From Balanoglossus misakiensis (Eukaryota > Hemichordata): DNA of 64,000 nucleotides. Made by a program: the position numbers and the translations under genes. Positions 42,901 through 55,600 of this stretch are shown here, one piece after another. Below the pieces are notes generated by a model. That model ran no database searches, had not been told where the DNA came from, and saw only the letters and a program-made list of their open reading frames with translations. The stretch covers positions 6,882,001 to 6,946,000 of the forward strand of contig CM082587.2 in the NCBI GenBank assembly GCA_040954595.2, in the 5' to 3' direction. Each line of letters starts with the position of its first letter. Positions within the stretch are counted from its first letter, which is position 1.

Positions 42901-45900
42901 GACTTTCCGGCAAATCAAAAAATGGTCATTTTTTCACTAAAACCATGGGTTATAGCCCATGAAAATCACCCAGAAATCCCGCAAATCAAAAAATGGTCAT
43001 TTTTTCACAAAAACTATGGGTTATAGCCCATGAAAATCATCCAGAAATGACAAATTTTCGACTTTCCGGCAAATCAAAAAATGGTCATTTTTTCACAAAA
43101 ACCATGGGTTATAGCCCATGAAAATCACCCACAAATGACAAATTTTCGACTTTCGGCAAATCAAAAAATGGCCATTTTTTCACAAAAACCATGGGTTATA
43201 GCCCATGAAAATCATCCAGAAATGACAAATTTTCGACTTTCCGGCAAATCAAAAAATGGTCATTTTTTCACAAAAACCATGGGTTATAGCCCATGAAAAT
43301 CATCCAGAAATGACAAATTTTCGACTTTCCCGCAAATCAAAAAATGGTCATTTTTTCACAAAAACCATGGGTTATAGCCCATGAAAATCACCCAGAAATG
43401 ACAAATTTTCGACTTTCCCGCAAATCAAAAAATTGTCATTTTTTCACAAAAACCATGGGTTATAGCCCATGAAAATCACCCAGAAATGACAAATTTTCGA
43501 CTTTCCCGCAAATCAAAAAATTGTCATTTTTTCACAAAAACCATGGAAATCATCCAGAAATGACAAATTTTCGACTTTCCCGCAAATCAAAAAATGGTCA
43601 TTTTTTCACAAAAACCATGGAAATCATCCAGAAATGACAAATTTTCGACTTTCCCGCAAATCAAAAAATGGTCATTTTTTCACAAAAACCATGGGTTATA
43701 GCCCATGAAAATCATCCAGAAATGACAAATTTTCGACTTTCCCGCAAATCAAAAAATGGTCATTTTTTCACAAAAACCATGGGTTATAGCCCATGAAAAT
43801 CATCCAGAAATGACACATTTTCGATTTTCCCGCAAATCAAAAAATGGTCATTTTTTCACAAAAACCATGGGTTATAGCCCATGAAAATCATCCAGAAATG
43901 ACAAATTTTCGACTTTCCCGCAAATCAAAAAATGGTCATTTTTTCACAAAAACCATGGGTTATAGCCCATGAAAATCATCCAGAAATGACAAATTTTCGA
44001 CTTTCCCGCAAATCAAAAAATGGTCATTTTTTCACAAAAACCATGGGTTATAGCCCATGAAAATCATCCAGAAATGACAAATTTTCGACTTTCCCGCAAA
44101 TCAAAAAATGGTCATTTTTTCACAAAAACCATGGGTTATAGCCCATGAAAATCATCCAGAAATGACAAATTTTCGACTTTCCCGCAAATCAAAAAATGGT
44201 CATTTTTTCACAAAAACCATGGGTTATAGCCCATGAAAATCATCCAGAAATGACAAATTTTCGATTTCCCGCAAATCAAAAAATGGTCATTTTTTCACAA
44301 AAACCATGGGTTATAGCCCATGAAAATCATCCAGAAATGACAAATTTTCGACTTTCCGGCAAATCAAAAAATGGTCATTTTTTCACAAAAACCATGGGTT
44401 ATAGCCCATGAAAATCATCCAGAAATGACAAATTTTCGACTTTCCCGCAAATCAAAAAATGGTCATTTTTTCACAAAAACCATGGGTTATAGCCCATGAA
44501 AATCATCCAGAAATGACAAATTTTCGACTTTCCGGCAAATCAAAAAATGGTCATTTTTTCACAAAAACCATGGGTTATAGCCCATGAAAATCATCCAGAA
44601 ATGACAAATTTTCGACTTTCCCGCAAATCAAAAAATGGTCATTTTTTCACAAAAACCATGGGTTATAGCCCATGAAAATCATCCAGAAATGACAAATTTT
44701 CGACTTTCCCGCAAATCAAAAAATGGTCATTTTTTCACAAAAACCATGGGTTATAGCCCATGAAAATCATCCAGAAATGACAAATTTTCGACTTTCCCGC
44801 AAATCAAAAAATGGTCATTTTTTCACAAAAACCATGGGTTATAGCCCATGAAAATCATCCAGAAATGACAAATTTTCGACTTTCCCGCAAATCAAAAAAT
44901 GTTCATTTTTTCACAAAAACCATGGGTTATAGCCCATGAAAATCATCCAGAAATGACAAATTTTCGACTTTCCCGCAAATCAAAAAATGGTCATTTTTTC
45001 ACAAAAACCATGGGTTATAGCCCATGAAAATCATCCAGAAATGACAAATTTTCGACTTTCCCGCAAATCAAAAAATGGTCATTTTTTCACAAAAACCATG
45101 GGTTATAGCCCATGAAAATCATCCAGAAATGACAAATTTTCGACTTTCCGGCAAATCAAAAAATGGTCATTTTTTCACAAAAACCATGGGTTATAGCCTA
45201 TGAAAATCATCAGGAAATGACAAATTTTCGACTTTCCCGCAAATCAAAAAATGGTCATTTTTTCACAAAAACCATGGGTTATAGCCCATGAAAATCACCC
45301 ACAAATGACAAATTTTCGACTTTCCCGCAAATCAAAAAATGGTCATTTTTTCACAAAAACCATGGGTTATAGCCCATGAAAATCACCCAGAAATGACAAA
45401 TTTTCGACTTTCCCGCAAATCAAAAAATGGTCATTTTTTCACAAAAACCATGGGTTATAGCCCATGAAAATCATCCAGAAATGACAAATTTTCGACTTTC
45501 CCGCAAATCAAAAAATGGTCATTTTTTCACAAAAACCATGGGTTATAGCCCATGAAAATCATCCAGAAAAGACAAATTTTCGACTTTCCCGCAAATCAAA
45601 AAATGGTCATTTTTTCACAAAAACCATGGGTTATAGCCCATGAAAATCACCCAGAAATGACAAAGTTTCGACTTTCCGGCAAATCAAAAAATGGTCATTT
45701 TTTCACAAAAACCATGGGTTATAGCCCATGAAAATCACCCAGAAATGACAAATTTTCGACTTTCCCGCAAATCAAAAAATGGTCATTTTTTCACAAAAAC
45801 CATGGGTTATAGCCCATGAAAATCACCCAGAAATGACAAATTTTCGACTTTCCCGCAAATCAAAAAATGGTCATTTTTTCACAAAAACCATGGGTTATAG

Positions 45901-48900
45901 CCCATGAAAATCACCCAGAAATGACAAATTTTCGACTTTCCCGCAAATCAAAAAATGGTCATTTTTTCACAAAAACCATGGGTTATAGCCCATGAAAATC
46001 ATCCAGAAATGACAAATTTTCGACTTTCCCGCAAATCAAAAAATGGTCATTTTTTCACAAAAACCATGGGTTATAGCCCATGAAAATAATCCAGAAATGA
46101 CAAATTTTCGACTTTCCGGCAAATCAAAAAATGGTCATTTTTTCACAAAAACCATGGGTTATAGCCCATGAAAATCATCCAGAAATGACAAATTTTCGAC
46201 TTTCCCGCAAATCAAAAAATGGTCATTTTTTCACAAAAACCATGGGTTATAGCCCATGAAAATCACCCAGAAATGACAAATTTTCGACTTTCCCGCAAAT
46301 CAAAAAATGGTCATTTTTTCACAAAAACCATGGGTTATAGCCCATGAAAATCACCCAGAAATGACAAATTTTCGACTTTCCCGCAAATCAAAAAATGGTC
46401 ATTTTTTCACAAAAACCATGGGTTATAGCCCATGAAAATCACCCAGAAATGACAAATTTTCGACTTTCCCGCAAATCAAAAAATGGTCATTTTTTCACAA
46501 AAACCATGGGTTATAGCCCATGAAAATCACCCAGAAATGACAAATTTTCGACTTTCCCGCAAATCAAAAAATGGTCATTTTTTCACAAAAACCATGGGTT
46601 ATAGCCCATGAAAATCATCCAGAAATGACAAATTTTCGACTTTCCCGCAAATCAAAAAATGGTCATTTTTTCACAAAAACCATGGGTTATAGCCCATGAA
46701 AATAATCCAGAAATGACAAATTTTCGACTTTCCGGCAAATCAAAAAATGGTCATTTTTTCACAAAAACCATGGGTTATAGCCCATGAAAATCATCCAGAA
46801 ATGACAAATTTTCGACTTTCCCGCAAATCAAAAAATGGTCATTTTTTCACAAAAACCATGGGTTATAGCCCATGAAAATCACCCAGAAATGACAAATTTT
46901 CGACTTTCCCGCAAATCAAAAAATGGTCATTTTTTCACAAAAACCATGGGTTATAGCCCATGAAAATCACCCAGAAATGACAAATTTTCGACTTTCCCGC
47001 AAATCAAAAAATGGTCATTTTTTCACAAAAACCATGGGTTATAGCCCATGAAAATCATCCAGAAATGACAAATTTTCGACTTTCCCGCAAATCAAAAAAT
47101 GGTCATTTTTTCACAAAAACCATGGGTTATAGCCCATGAAAATAATCCAGAAATGACAAATTTTCGACTTTCCGGCAAATCAAAAAATGGTCATTTTTTC
47201 ACAAAAACCATGGGTTATAGCCCATGAAAATCATCCAGAAATGACAAATTTTCGACTTTCCGGCAAATCAAAAAATGGTCATTTTTTCACAAAAACCATG
47301 GGTTATAGCCCATGAAAATCATCCAGAAATGACAAATTTTCGACTTTCCCGCAAATCAAAAAATGGTCATTTTTTCACAAAAACCATGGGTTATAGCCCA
47401 TGAAAATCATCCAGAAATGACAAATTTTCGACTTTCCCGCAAATCAAAAAATGGTCATTTTTTCACAAAAACCATGGGTTATAGCCCATGAAAATCATCC
47501 AGAAATGACAAACTTTCGACTTTCCCGCAAATCAAAAAATGGTCATTTTTTCACAAAAACCATGGGTTATAGCCCATGAAAATCATCCAGAAATGACAAA
47601 TTTTCGACTTTCCCGCAAATCAAAAAATGGTCATTTTTTCACAAAAACCATGGGTTATAGCCCATGAAAATCATCCAGAAATGACAAATTTTCGACTTTC
47701 CCGCAAATCAAAAAATGGTCATTTTTTCAGAAAAACCATGGGTTATAGCCCATGAAAATCATCCAGAAATGACAAATTTTCGACTTTCCCGCAAATCAAA
47801 AAATGGTCATTTTTTCACAAAAACCATGGGTTATAGCCCATGAAAATCATCCAGAAATGACAAATTTTCGACTTTCCCGCAAATTAAAAAATGGTCATTT
47901 TTTCACAAAAACCATGGGTTATAGCCCATGAAAATCATCCAGAAATGACAAATTTTCGACTTTCCGGCAAATCAAAAAATGGTCATTTTTTCACAAAAAC
48001 CATGGGTTATAGCCCATGAAAATCATCCAGAAATGACAAATTTTCGACTTTCCGGCAAATCAAAAAATGGTCATTTTTTCACAAAAACCATGGGTTATAG
48101 CCCATGAAAATCATCCAGAAATGACAAATTTTCGACTTTCCCGCAAATCAAAAAATGGTCATTTTTTCACAAAAACCATGGGTTATAGCCCATGAAAATC
48201 ATCCAGAAATGACAAATTTTCGACTTTCCCGCAAATCAAAAAATGGTCATTTTTTCACAAAAACCATGGGTTATAGCCCATGAAAATCATCCAGAAATGA
48301 CAAATTTTCGACTTTCCCGCAAATCAAAAAATGGTCATTTTTTCACAAAAACCATGGGTTATAGCCCATGAAAATCATCCAGAAATGACAAATTTTCGAC
48401 TTTCCCGCAAATCAAAAAATGGTCATTTTTTCACAAAAACCATGGGTTATAGCCCATGAAAATCACACAGAAATGACAAATTTTCGACTTTCCCGCAAAT
48501 CAAAAAATGGTCATTTTTTCACAAAAACCATGGGTTATAGCCCATGAAAATCACCCAGAAATGACAAATTTTCGACTTTCCCGCAAATCAAAAAATGGTC
48601 ATTTTTTCACAAAAACCATGGGTTATAGCCCATGAAAATCACCCAGAAATGACAAATTTTCGACTTTCCCGCAAATCAAAAAATGGTCATTTTTTCACAA
48701 AAACCATGGGTTATAGCCCATGAAAATCATCCAGAAATGACAAATTTTCGACTTTCCCGCAAATCAAAAAATGGTCATTTTTTCACAAAAACCATGGGTT
48801 ATAGCCCATGAAAATCATCCAGAAATGACAAATTTTCGACTTTCCGGCAAATCAAAAAATGGTCATTTTTTCACAAAAACCATGGGTTATAGCCCATGAA

Positions 48901-51900
48901 AATCATCCAGAAATGACAAATTTTCGACTTTCCCGGCAAATCAAAAAATGGTCATTTTTTCACAAAAACCATGGGTTATAGCCCATGAAAATCACCCAGA
49001 AATGACAAATTTTCGACTTTCCCGCAAATCAAAAAATGGTCATTTTTTCACAAAAACCATGGGTTATAGCCCATGAAAATCATCCAGAAATGACAAATTT
49101 TCGACTTTCCCGCAAATCAAAAAATGGTCATTTTTTCACAAAAACCATGGGTTATAGCCCATGAAAATCACCCAGAAATGACAAATTTTCGACTTTCCCG
49201 CAAATCAAAAAATGGTCATTTTTTCACAAAAACCATGGGTTATAGCCCATGAAAATCACCCTGAAATGACAAATTTTCGACTTTCCCGCAAATCAAAAAA
49301 TGGTCATTTTTTCACAAAAACCATGGGTTATAGCCCATGAAAATCATCCAGAAATGACAAATTTTCGACTTTCCCGCAAATCAAAAAATGGTCATTTTTT
49401 CACAAAAACCATGGGTTATAGCCCATGAAAATCACCCAGAAATGACAAATTTTCGACTTTCCGGCAAATCAAAAAATGGTCATTTTTTCACAAAAACCAT
49501 GGGTTATAGCCCATGAAAATCATCCAGAAATGACAAATTTTCGACTTTCCCGCAAATCAAAAAATGGTCATTTTTTCACAAAAACCATGGGTTATAGCCC
49601 ATGAAAATCATCCCAGAAATGACAAATTTTCGACTTTCCCGGCAAATCAAAAAATGGTCATTTTTTCACAAAAACCATGGGTTATAGCCCATGGAAAATC
49701 ACCCAGAAATGACAAATTTTCGACTTTCCCGCAAATCAAAAAATGGTCATTTTTTCACAAAAACCATGGGTTATAGCCCATGAAAATCACCCAGAAATGA
49801 CAAATTTTCGACTTTCCGGCAAATCAAAAAATGGTCATTTTTTCACAAAACCATGGGTTATAGCCCATGAAAATCATCCAGAAATGACAAATTTTCGACT
49901 TTCCGGCAAATCAAAAAATGGTCATTTTTTCACAAAAACCATGGGTTATAGCCCATGAAAATCATCCAGAAATGACAAATTTTCGACTTTCCCGGCAAAT
50001 CAAAAAATGGTCATTTTTTCACAAAAACCATGGGTTATAGCCCATGAAAATCATCCAGAAATGACAAATTTTCGACTTTCCCGGCAAATCAAAAAATGGT
50101 CATTTTTTCACAAAAACCATGGGTTATAGCCCATGAAAATCATCCAGAAATGACAAATTTTCGACTTTCCGGCAAATCAAAAAATGGTCATTTTTTCACA
50201 AAAACCATGGGTTATAGCCCATGAAAATCATCCAGAAATGACAAATTTTCGACTTTCCCGCAAATCAAAAAATGGTCATTTTTCACAAAAACCATGGGTT
50301 ATAGCCCATGAAAATCATCCAGAAATGACAAATTTTCGACTTTCCCGCAAATCAAAAAATGGTCATTTTTTCACAAAAACCATGGGTTATAGCCCATGAA
50401 AATCATCCAGAAATGACAAATTTTCGACTTTCCGCAAATCAAAAAATGGTCATTTTTTCACAAAAACCATGGGTTATAGCCCATGAAAATCACACAGAAA
50501 TGACAAATTTTCGACTTTCCCGCAAATCAAAAAATGGTCATTTTTCACAAAAACCATGGGTTATAGCCCATGAAAATCACCCAGAAATGACAAATTTTCG
50601 ACTTTCCCGCCAAATCAAAAAATGGTCATTTTTCACAAAAACCATGGGTTGTAGCCCATGAAAATCACCCAGAAATGACAAATTTTAGACTTTCCCGCAA
50701 ATCAAAAAATGTTCATTTTTTTCACAAAAACCATGGGTTATAGCCCATGAAAATCATCCAGAAATGACAAATTTTCGACTTTCCCGCAAATCAAAAAATG
50801 GTCATTTTTTCACAAAAACCATGGGTTATAGCCCATGAAAATCATCCAGAAATGACAAATTTTCGACTTTCCGGCAAATCAAAAAATTGTCATTTTTTCA
50901 CAAAAACCATGGGTTATAGCCCATGAAAATCACCCAGAAATGACAAATTTTCGACTTTCCGCAAATCAAAAAATGGTCATTTTTCACAAAAACCATGGGT
51001 TATAGCCCATGAAAATCACCAAGAAATGACAAATTTTCGACTTTCCCGCAAATCAAAAAATGGTCATTTTTTCACAAAAACCATGGGTTATAGCCCATGA
51101 AAATCATCCAGAAATGACAAATTTTCGACTTTCCCGCAAATCAAAAAATGGTCATTTTTTTCACAAAAACCATGGGTTATAGCCCATGAAAATCACCCAG
51201 AAATGACAAATTTTCGACTTTCCCGCAATCAAAAAATGGTCATTTTTTCACAAAAACCATGGGTTATAGCCCATGAAAATCACCCTGAAATGACAATTTT
51301 CGACTTTCCCGCAAATCAAAAAATGGTCATTTTTTCACAAAAACCATGGGTTATAGCCCATGAAAATCATCCAGAAATGACAAATTTTCGACTTTCCCGC
51401 AAATCAAAAAATGGTCATTTTTTCACAAAAACCATGGGTTATAGCCATGAAAATAATCCAGAAATGACAAATTTTCGACTTTCCGCCGCAAATCAAAAAA
51501 TGGTCATTTTTTCACAAAAACCATGGGTTATAGCCCATGAAAATCACCCAGAAATGACAAATTTTCGACTTTCCCGCAAATCAAAAAATGGCCATTTTTT
51601 CACAAAAACCATGGGTTATAGCCCATGAAAATCATCCAGAAATGACAAATTTTCGACTTTCCCGCAAATCAAAAAATGGTCATTTTTTCACAAAAACCAT
51701 GGGTTATAGCCCATGAAAATCATCCAGAAATGACAAATTTTCGACTTTCCCGCAAATCAAAAAATGGTCATTTTTTCACAAAAACCATGGGTTATAGCCC
51801 ATGAAAATCACCCAGAAATGACAAATTTTCCACTTTCCGGCAAATCAAAAAATGGTCATTTTTTCACAAAAACCATGGGTTATAGCCCATGAAAATCACC

Positions 51901-52634
51901 CAGAAATGACAAATTTTCGACTTTCCCGCAAATCAAAAAATGGTCATTTTTTCACAAAAACCATGGGTTATAGCCCATGAAAATCACCCAGAAATGACAA
52001 ATTTTCGACTTTCCCGCAAATCAAAAAATGGTCATTTTTTCACAAAAACCATGGGTTATAATTTGTCATTTCTGGATGATTTTCATGGGCTATAACCCAT
52101 GGTTTTTGTGAAAAAATGACCAAATCACCCAGAAATGACAAATTTTCGACTTTCCCGCAAATCAAAAAATGGTCATTTTTTCACAAAATCAAAAAATGGT
52201 CATTTTTTCACAAAAACCATGGGTTATAGCCCATGAAAATCACCCAGAAATGACAAATTTTCGACTTTACCGCAAATCAAAAAATGGTCATTTTTTCACA
52301 AAAACCATGGGTTATAGCCCATGAAAATCATCCAGAAATGACAAATTTTCGACTTTCCGGCAAATCAAAAAATTGTCATTTTTTCACAAAAACCATGGGT
52401 TATAGCCCATGAAAATCATCCAGAAATGACAAATTTTCGACTTTCCCGCAAATCAAAAAATGGTCATTTTTTCACAAAAACCATGGGTTATAGCCCATGA
52501 AAATCACCGAGAAATGACAAATTTTCGACTTTCCCGCAAATCAAAAAATGGTCATTTTTTCACAAAAACCATGGGTTATAGCCCATGAAAATCATCCAGA
52601 AATGACAAATTTTCGACTTTCCCGCAAATCAAAC
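39936..52634 (+). repeat. 88-bp satellite, plus-orientation block (about 144 units)
   Basis: Tandem units of exactly 88 bp, for example atggtcattttttcac at 40019 and again at 40107. Most units are identical or differ at few positions: cccgcaaat/ccggcaaat, catccag/cacccag/caatccag. Each unit is an imperfect dyad of about 71 bp centred on catgggttatagcccatg plus a linker of about 17 bp (cgactttcccgcaaatc). 88 is not divisible by three, so the short open frames seen are chance products. Two units near 43540-43620 lack the core segment. Single-base indels cluster at 49.6-51.5 kb. Confidence 0.98.
52057..52122 (-). repeat. 66-bp inverted satellite fragment inside the plus block
   Basis: After ccatgggttata the sequence switches to atttgtcatttctggatgat and runs through the dyad in minus orientation to gaaaaaatgacc, then returns to plus orientation (aaatcacccag). 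About 50 bp further a truncated unit (cacaaaatcaaaaaatgg) follows. Confidence 0.9.
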
Positions 52635-55600
52635 CCAAGGTTTTTGTGAAAAAATGACCATTTTTTGATTTGCGTTAAAGTCGAAAATTTGTCATTTCTG
52701 GATGATTTTCATGGGCTATAACCCATGGTTTTTGTGAAAAAATGACCATTTTTTGATTTGCGGGAAAGTCGAAAATTTGTCATTTCTGGATGATTTTCAT
52801 GGGCTATAACCCATGGTTTTTGTGAAAAAATGACCATTTTTTGATTTGCCGGAAAGTCGAAAATTTGTCATTTCTGGATGATTTTCATGGGCTATAACCC
52901 ATGGTTTTTGTGAAAAAATGACCATTTTTTGATTTGCGGGAAAGTCGAAAATTTGTCATTTCTGGATGATTTTCATGGGCTATAACCCATGGTTTTTGTG
53001 AAAAAATGACCATTTTTTGATTTGCGGGAAAGTCGAAAATTTGTCATTTCTGGATGATTTTCATGGGCTATAACCCATGGTTTTTGTGAAAAAATGACCA
53101 TTTTTTGATTTGCGGGAAAGTCGAAAATTTTTCATTTCTGGATGATTTTCATGGGCTATAACCCATGGTTTTTGTGAAAAAATGACCATTTTTTGATTTG
53201 CGGGAAAGTCGAAAATTTGTCATTTCTGGATGATTTTCATGGGCTATAACCCATGGTTTTTGTGAAAAAATGACCATTTTTTGATTTGCGGGAAAGTCGA
53301 AAATTTGTCATTTCTGGATGATTTTCATGGGCTATAACCCATGGTTTTTGTGAAAAAATGACCATTTTTGGATTTGCGGGAAAGTCGAAAATTTGTCATT
53401 TCTGGATGATTTTCATGGGCTATAACCCATGGTTTTTGTGAAAAAATGACCATTTTTGGATTTGCCGGAAAGTCGAAAATTTGTCATTTCTGGATGATTT
53501 TCATGGGCTATAACCCATGGTTTTTGTGAAAAAATGACCATTTTTTGATTTGCGGGAAAGTCGAAAATTTGTCATTTCTGGATGATTTTCATGGGCTATA
53601 ACCCATGGTTTTTGTGAAAAAATGACCATTTTTTAATTTGCGGCAAAGTCGAAAATTTGTCATTTCTGGATGATTTTCATGGGCTATAACCCATGGTTTT
53701 TGTGAAAAAATGACCATTTTTTGATTTGCGGCAAAGTCGAAAATATGTCATTTCTGGATGATTTTCATGGGCTATAACCCATGGTTTTTGTGAAAAAATG
53801 ACCATTTTTTGATTTGCCGGAAAGTCGAAAATTTGTCATTTCTGGATGATTTTCATGGGCCATAACCCATGGTTTTTGTGAAAAAATGACCATTTTTTGA
53901 TTTGCGGGAAAGTCGAAAATTTTTCATTTCTGGATGATTTTCATGGGCTATAACCCATGGTTTTTGTGAAAAAATGACCATTTTTTGATTTGCCGGAAAG
54001 TCGAAAATTTGTCATTTCTGGATGATTTTCATGGGCCATAACCCATGGTTTTTGTGAAAAAATGACCATTTTTTGATTTGCGGGAAAGTCGAAAATTTTT
54101 CATTTCTGGATGATTTTCATGGGCTATAACCCATGGTTTTTGTGAAAAAATGACCATTTTTTGATTTGCGGGACAGTCGAAAATTTGTCATTTCTGGATG
54201 ATTTTCATGGGCTATAACCCATGGTTTTTGTGAAAAAATGACCATTTTTTGATTTGCGGGAAAGTCTAAAATTTGTCATTTCTGGATGATTTTCATGGGC
54301 TATAACCCATGGTTTTTGTGAAAAAATGACCATTTTTTGATTTGCGGGAAAGTCGAAAATTTGTCATTTCTGTATGATTTTCATGGGCTATAACCCATGG
54401 TTTTTGTGAAAAAATGACCATTTTTGGATTTGCGGGAAAGTCGAAAATTTGTCATTTCTGGATGATTTTCATGGGCTATAACCCATGGTTTTTGTGAAAA
54501 AATGACCATTTTTTGATTTGCGGGAAAGTCGAAAATTTGTCATTTCTGGATGATTTTCATGGGCTATAACCCATGGTTTTTGTGAAAAAATGACCATTTT
54601 TTGATTTGCGGGAAAGTCGAAAATTTGTCATTTCTGGATGATTTTCATGGGCTATAACCCATGGTTTTTGTGAAAAAATGACCATTTTTTGATTTGCGGG
54701 AAAGTCGAAAATTTGTCATTTCTGGATGATTTTCATGGGCTATAACCCATGGTTTTTGTGAAAAAATGACCATTTTTTGATTTGCGGGAAAGTCGAAAAT
54801 TTGTCATTTCTGGATGATTTTCATGGGCTATAACCCATGGTTTTTGTGAAAAAATTACCATTTTTTGATTTGCGGGAAAGTCGAAAATTTGTCATTTCTG
54901 GATGATTTTCATGGGCTATAACCCATGGTTTTTGTGAAAAAATGACCATTTTTTTGATTTGCGGGAAAGTCGAAAATTTATCATTTCTGGATGATTTTCA
55001 TGGGCTATAACCCATGGTTTTTGTGAAAAAATGACCATTTTTTGATTTGCGGGAAAGTCGAAAATTTGTCATTTCTGGATGATTTTCATGGGCTATAACC
55101 CATGGTTTTTGTGAAAAAATGACCATTTTTTGATTTGCGGGAAAGTCGAAAATTTGTCATTTCTGGATGATTTTCATGGGCTATAACCCATGGTTTTTGT
55201 GAAAAAATGACCATTTTTTGATTTGCGGGAAAGTCGAAAATTTGTCATTTCTGGATGATTTTCATGGGCTATAACCCATGGTTTTTGTGAAAAAATGACC
55301 ATTTTTTGATTTGCGGGAAAGTCGAAAATTTGTCATTTCTGGATGATTTTCATGGGCTATAACCCATGGTTTTTGTGAAAAAATGACCATTTTTTGATTT
55401 GCCGGAAAGTCGAAAATTTGTCATTTCTGGGTGATTTTCATGGGCTATAACCCATGGTTTTTGTGAAAAAATGACCTTTTTTTGATTTGCGGGAAAGTCG
55501 AAAATTTGTCATTTCTGGATGATTTTCATGGGCTATAACCCATGGTTTTTGTGAAAAAATGACCATTTTTTGATTTGCGGGAAAGTCGAAAATTTGTCAT

